From: Siniperca chuatsi
Lineage: Eukaryota; Chordata; Actinopteri; Centrarchiformes; Sinipercidae
NCBI RefSeq assembly: GCF_020085105.1
Contig: NC_058058.1
Span: 5,186,675 to 5,250,674, forward strand
Reading direction: 5' to 3'
DNA: 64,000 bases
Shown here: positions 61,440 through 64,000 of the stretch, piece by piece
How the letters are laid out: every line of letters begins with the position of its first letter
Numbering within the stretch: position 1 is the stretch's first letter
Made by a program: the position numbers and the translations under genes
The notes under the pieces: model-generated
The model's database searches: none
Told to the model about the DNA's origin: nothing
The model's input: the letters and a program-made list of their open reading frames with translations, nothing else

Positions 61440-64000
61440 ACTCAAAGTAGGTGAAAAAATCAATTCACCCTCAAAAACAGAGCACAGAGCCTCATTACAA
61501 CACCAAATACATTCAAATGTGACGAAATCATCAATAGACTTATAATACAGAAAATCAACCATAACTCTTGATTTCACCAAGTTAGAAAACAATGCTATTA
61601 AGTTCTGATTTATATTTTGATCTATTTTCTTTTTCCTACTTGTATAAATGGCCAGTTTTTCTTGGCCTAGATCAAAATTCAGAAACTGACAAACAAATAT
61701 TTTTTTCTCACATATTTGTACCCCAAAATAAACGTCTCCAGAGAAAAGGTCTCATTACAACTCCTAAAAACATTGCTTACAACTAGAAATAAAGGCTGCA
61801 ATCTACTACAATTCATAAAAGCATGAAATACAGTTTCTCTATTAGAGCTAAAAGGGCATGTAGACGCAACCTCAGGGTTTAAAACAGAAACAAAAGCATT
61901 AACCGCGACTTGGAGGAACTGAATCCAAAGAACTCTCCATTGTAAATCACCTGTTCTCTTGGTCAGCGGTGGTTTATACAAGGATCTCCACTCAGGTTTT
62001 GTGCCTTGATCCAGTTTTAAAAAATCACGGCAGGGAGAATCAACTTTTCCTTTTAACACCTTTTTGTTAAAAACTAAAAAACACAAAGCCTGTACAAAGA
62101 TTTACCAATACTCGAGAAAAAGTTTACACACAAAGATGCACCACTTTCAATGAAAGGGGATGTAATCCCTTCAACACTGATCGACAAAAACAAACAGGGG
62201 AAAGAGTCTTTGGGATTAGGAGCACAGGAGCCTACACAACGCTCTGTTAACAAGACTATTTCAGCTGTTCTGAGGGCAGCTTTCCATTTCATGAGCAACT
62301 GGGTAACCAGCCGAATAGACCTGATTCCCAAGTGTTGAGCTAATACTGCTCCATTCTTTAAATCCGGCCCTACAATATTTAGTAGGTGACTCAGAGTAAT
62401 AATGTTGTGTTCAATCAGCAACCTACTAAGTCCAGGAAAAATAGAGCTGTCCGTTAGGTCCAACCGAGAGCCGTGGATTAAAGGTTCCTCCAGTAGCCAG
62501 TGAAGAGAGTGGGAGCTTTCTGGTCGTTGAACAACAAAGAGACTCTAAACTTTAAAGATGTTCTTATAAAAAACTGGCAATGTAGAAGTGTCCACCTTTA
62601 GGGGATCCATCAAAAAAAGTCCTTTGTCCAGCCCCAAACCTACAAAACTACGTAAAATCAGGCATGAAACAGTCTATACATTTTTGACAAAAACCAAAGG
62701 CCCCCAAAACTCTCCATAAATAACCATGTTCAACACGGTCAAAAGCTTTCTCCTGATCCAACGATATTAACCCACAATCTAAATTTAACATCTTAGAGAC
62801 ATCAAGAAGATCTCGAATCAAGGAAACATTATCAAAGACTGACCTGCCGGGGACGCAGTATGTTTGGTCAGGGTGTATGACCTGGTCCATAACCTCTGCC
62901 AACCGATTAGCTAAAACTTTAGAGAGCAGTTTGTAGTCACTGCACAGCAAGGAGACTGGCCGCCAGCACTTGATGTCTGTCAGATCCCCTTTTTTGGGTA
63001 GGAGAGTCGAGACTGCTCTGCGGCAACTCAACGGCAGTAGCCCTCCAGCTAAACTGTCATTCAGTACCTCCAGCAAGTCTTCTCCGAACTCTGACCAGAG
63101 TCGACTGGCAGACCGTCAGTCCCTGGTGCTTTTCCCAGCTCCATACCTTGGAGGGCTTTATACAGCTCCCCCATGGACAAGGCACCTGAAATCTTTGTGT
63201 TGACTTCCTCTGCCACTCGAGGAAGATTATCAAAAAAATCACTGTCATTCCTATAATCTGGACCCAGTTCATTTTTATATAAAGATTCATAAAAAGTGAC
63301 TGCTCTCCCACGAATGTCTTTGGGATCAGTCAATAATGCTCCAGATTCAGAACGTAGAGCATGAAGGACCCTGCTCTGTCCACTTTTCTTCTCCAAACCA
63401 AAAAAAAAAACCTTGACGGTACGTCCATCTCATTCACACTTAGAAACCGTGACCTGACCAAAGCACCCTGCGCTTTAACCCCTAACAGATCAGATAACTG
63501 AGTCTTCTTATTTTTAATGAGAGACTCCACATCACTTTGATTTCCATGCAATTGAGCCAATTCTTGCAGTTTTAAAATATCAGTCTCTAAGGTGTTCAAC
63601 ATCATGGTTACTTCTCTAGTGACGTTCTGAGAGTATTGCTGACAAAACTGTTTTATCTGGACTTTCCCAAAATCCCACCATTTCTGCAGTTTTAAAGGAA
63701 TTCTTTCTAGTTTTAAAAACATCCCAAAATGTTTTCAAACTTTCTTTAAAGCACAAATCACTCAATAAAGTGGTGTTAAAATGCCAATACGCACTCTTTG
63801 GCTTTACAGAGTTTTAAAAAATAGTGCAATGAACCATACTGTGATCTGAGAGACATGATGGAGTAATAAAACTACTTTCAACAATGCTACCATGATGTTT
63901 AAAAACATAAAACCTATCCAATCGTGCTGAAGAAATCACGGCATCACGAACATGAGTCCAAGTGTATTGTCTTTGTTCTCCACCAAGCCGTCTCCAAACA
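61440..64000 (-). mobile_element. L1-superfamily LINE, probably Tx1 clade, ORF2 with frameshifts
   Basis: On the minus strand, from the window edge downward: end of an APE-type endonuclease (QYTWTHVRDAV, then LSDHSMVHCT, the SDH motif, about 63830-63990); linker (WWDFGKVQIKQFCQQYSQNV; FLSVNEMDVPSRFFF, 63330-63722); reverse transcriptase with GKAPGTDGLPV, CWRPVSLLCSDYKLLSKVLANRLA and LISLDQEKAFDRVEHGYLW (62648-63396); and a C-terminal region (PPLTKRTGDLQWRVL, about 61679-62463). The catalytic YxDD block is not intact in the frames I read. The frames are offset at an A-run near 63400, near 63100 and at about 62640, so the copy is dead. The 5' part is outside the window. It sits in the intron upstream of MHC class I alpha2, same strand as the gene. 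Confidence 0.85.

Noticed and set aside
60981-61592. Long open frames of Arg/Glu repeats (plus) and Ser/Leu repeats (minus)
   Set aside because: Pure products of the (GA)n/(CT)n tract next to the MHC class I alpha2 exon; no protein-like composition.

Overview
The window is vertebrate genomic DNA from a ray-finned (teleost) fish, most likely a percomorph. It has many-exon genes with GT-AG introns, abundant (CA)n, (TATC)n and (TA)n microsatellites, and fish-type LINEs, SINEs and miniature DNA transposons. The gene content is the classical teleost MHC class I core region: brd2 - tap2 - psmb9a - psmb12 - psmb13a - psmb8 - MHC class I (U lineage). Exon boundaries were read by hand from splice sites and reading phase; every proteasome gene and tap2 closes in frame.

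Layout. 1-0.7 kb: LINE remnant (minus). 1.8-12.8 kb: brd2 on minus with a ~2 kb 3' UTR, a start codon in a remote first exon, and a TATA/CCAAT promoter near 12.83-13.22 kb. 13.2-30.3 kb: no gene I can support; it holds tetranucleotide arrays, dispersed repeats and a clean solo LTR with a 5-bp target duplication. 30.3-35.7 kb: tap2 (minus, 11 exons, 740 aa) with an ISRE and a GAS motif just upstream. 37.0-40.4 kb: psmb9a (minus, 216 aa), intron 3 carrying a TTAA-flanked MITE. 41.5-45.3 kb: psmb12 (minus, 217 aa), head to head with psmb13a (plus, 275 aa, 45.4-49.0 kb) across only 98 bp. 49.9-53.7 kb: psmb8 (plus, 275 aa). 53.7-58.3 kb: repeats only. 58.3-61.0 kb: 3' part of an MHC class I gene (alpha2, alpha3, transmembrane and tail exons, minus). 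A (GA/CT)n tract and an L1-superfamily (Tx1-like) LINE fill the intron upstream; leader and alpha1 exons are not in the window.

How they work together. The psmb genes encode catalytic beta subunits of the immunoproteasome (beta1i, a beta1-related fish-specific subunit, beta2i-like, beta5i). TAP2 is half of the peptide transporter into the ER, and the class I heavy chain receives the peptides. IRF/ISRE-type motifs near tap2, psmb9a and psmb8 fit interferon co-regulation. brd2 is an unrelated BET chromatin reader that sits in the MHC across vertebrates.

Oddities worth checking: an apparent 2-nt deficit (frameshift) in a C-run of a brd2 exon, a GC-AG intron in psmb13a, a degenerate ABC signature motif in TAP2, and the 98-bp shared promoter of psmb12/psmb13a.
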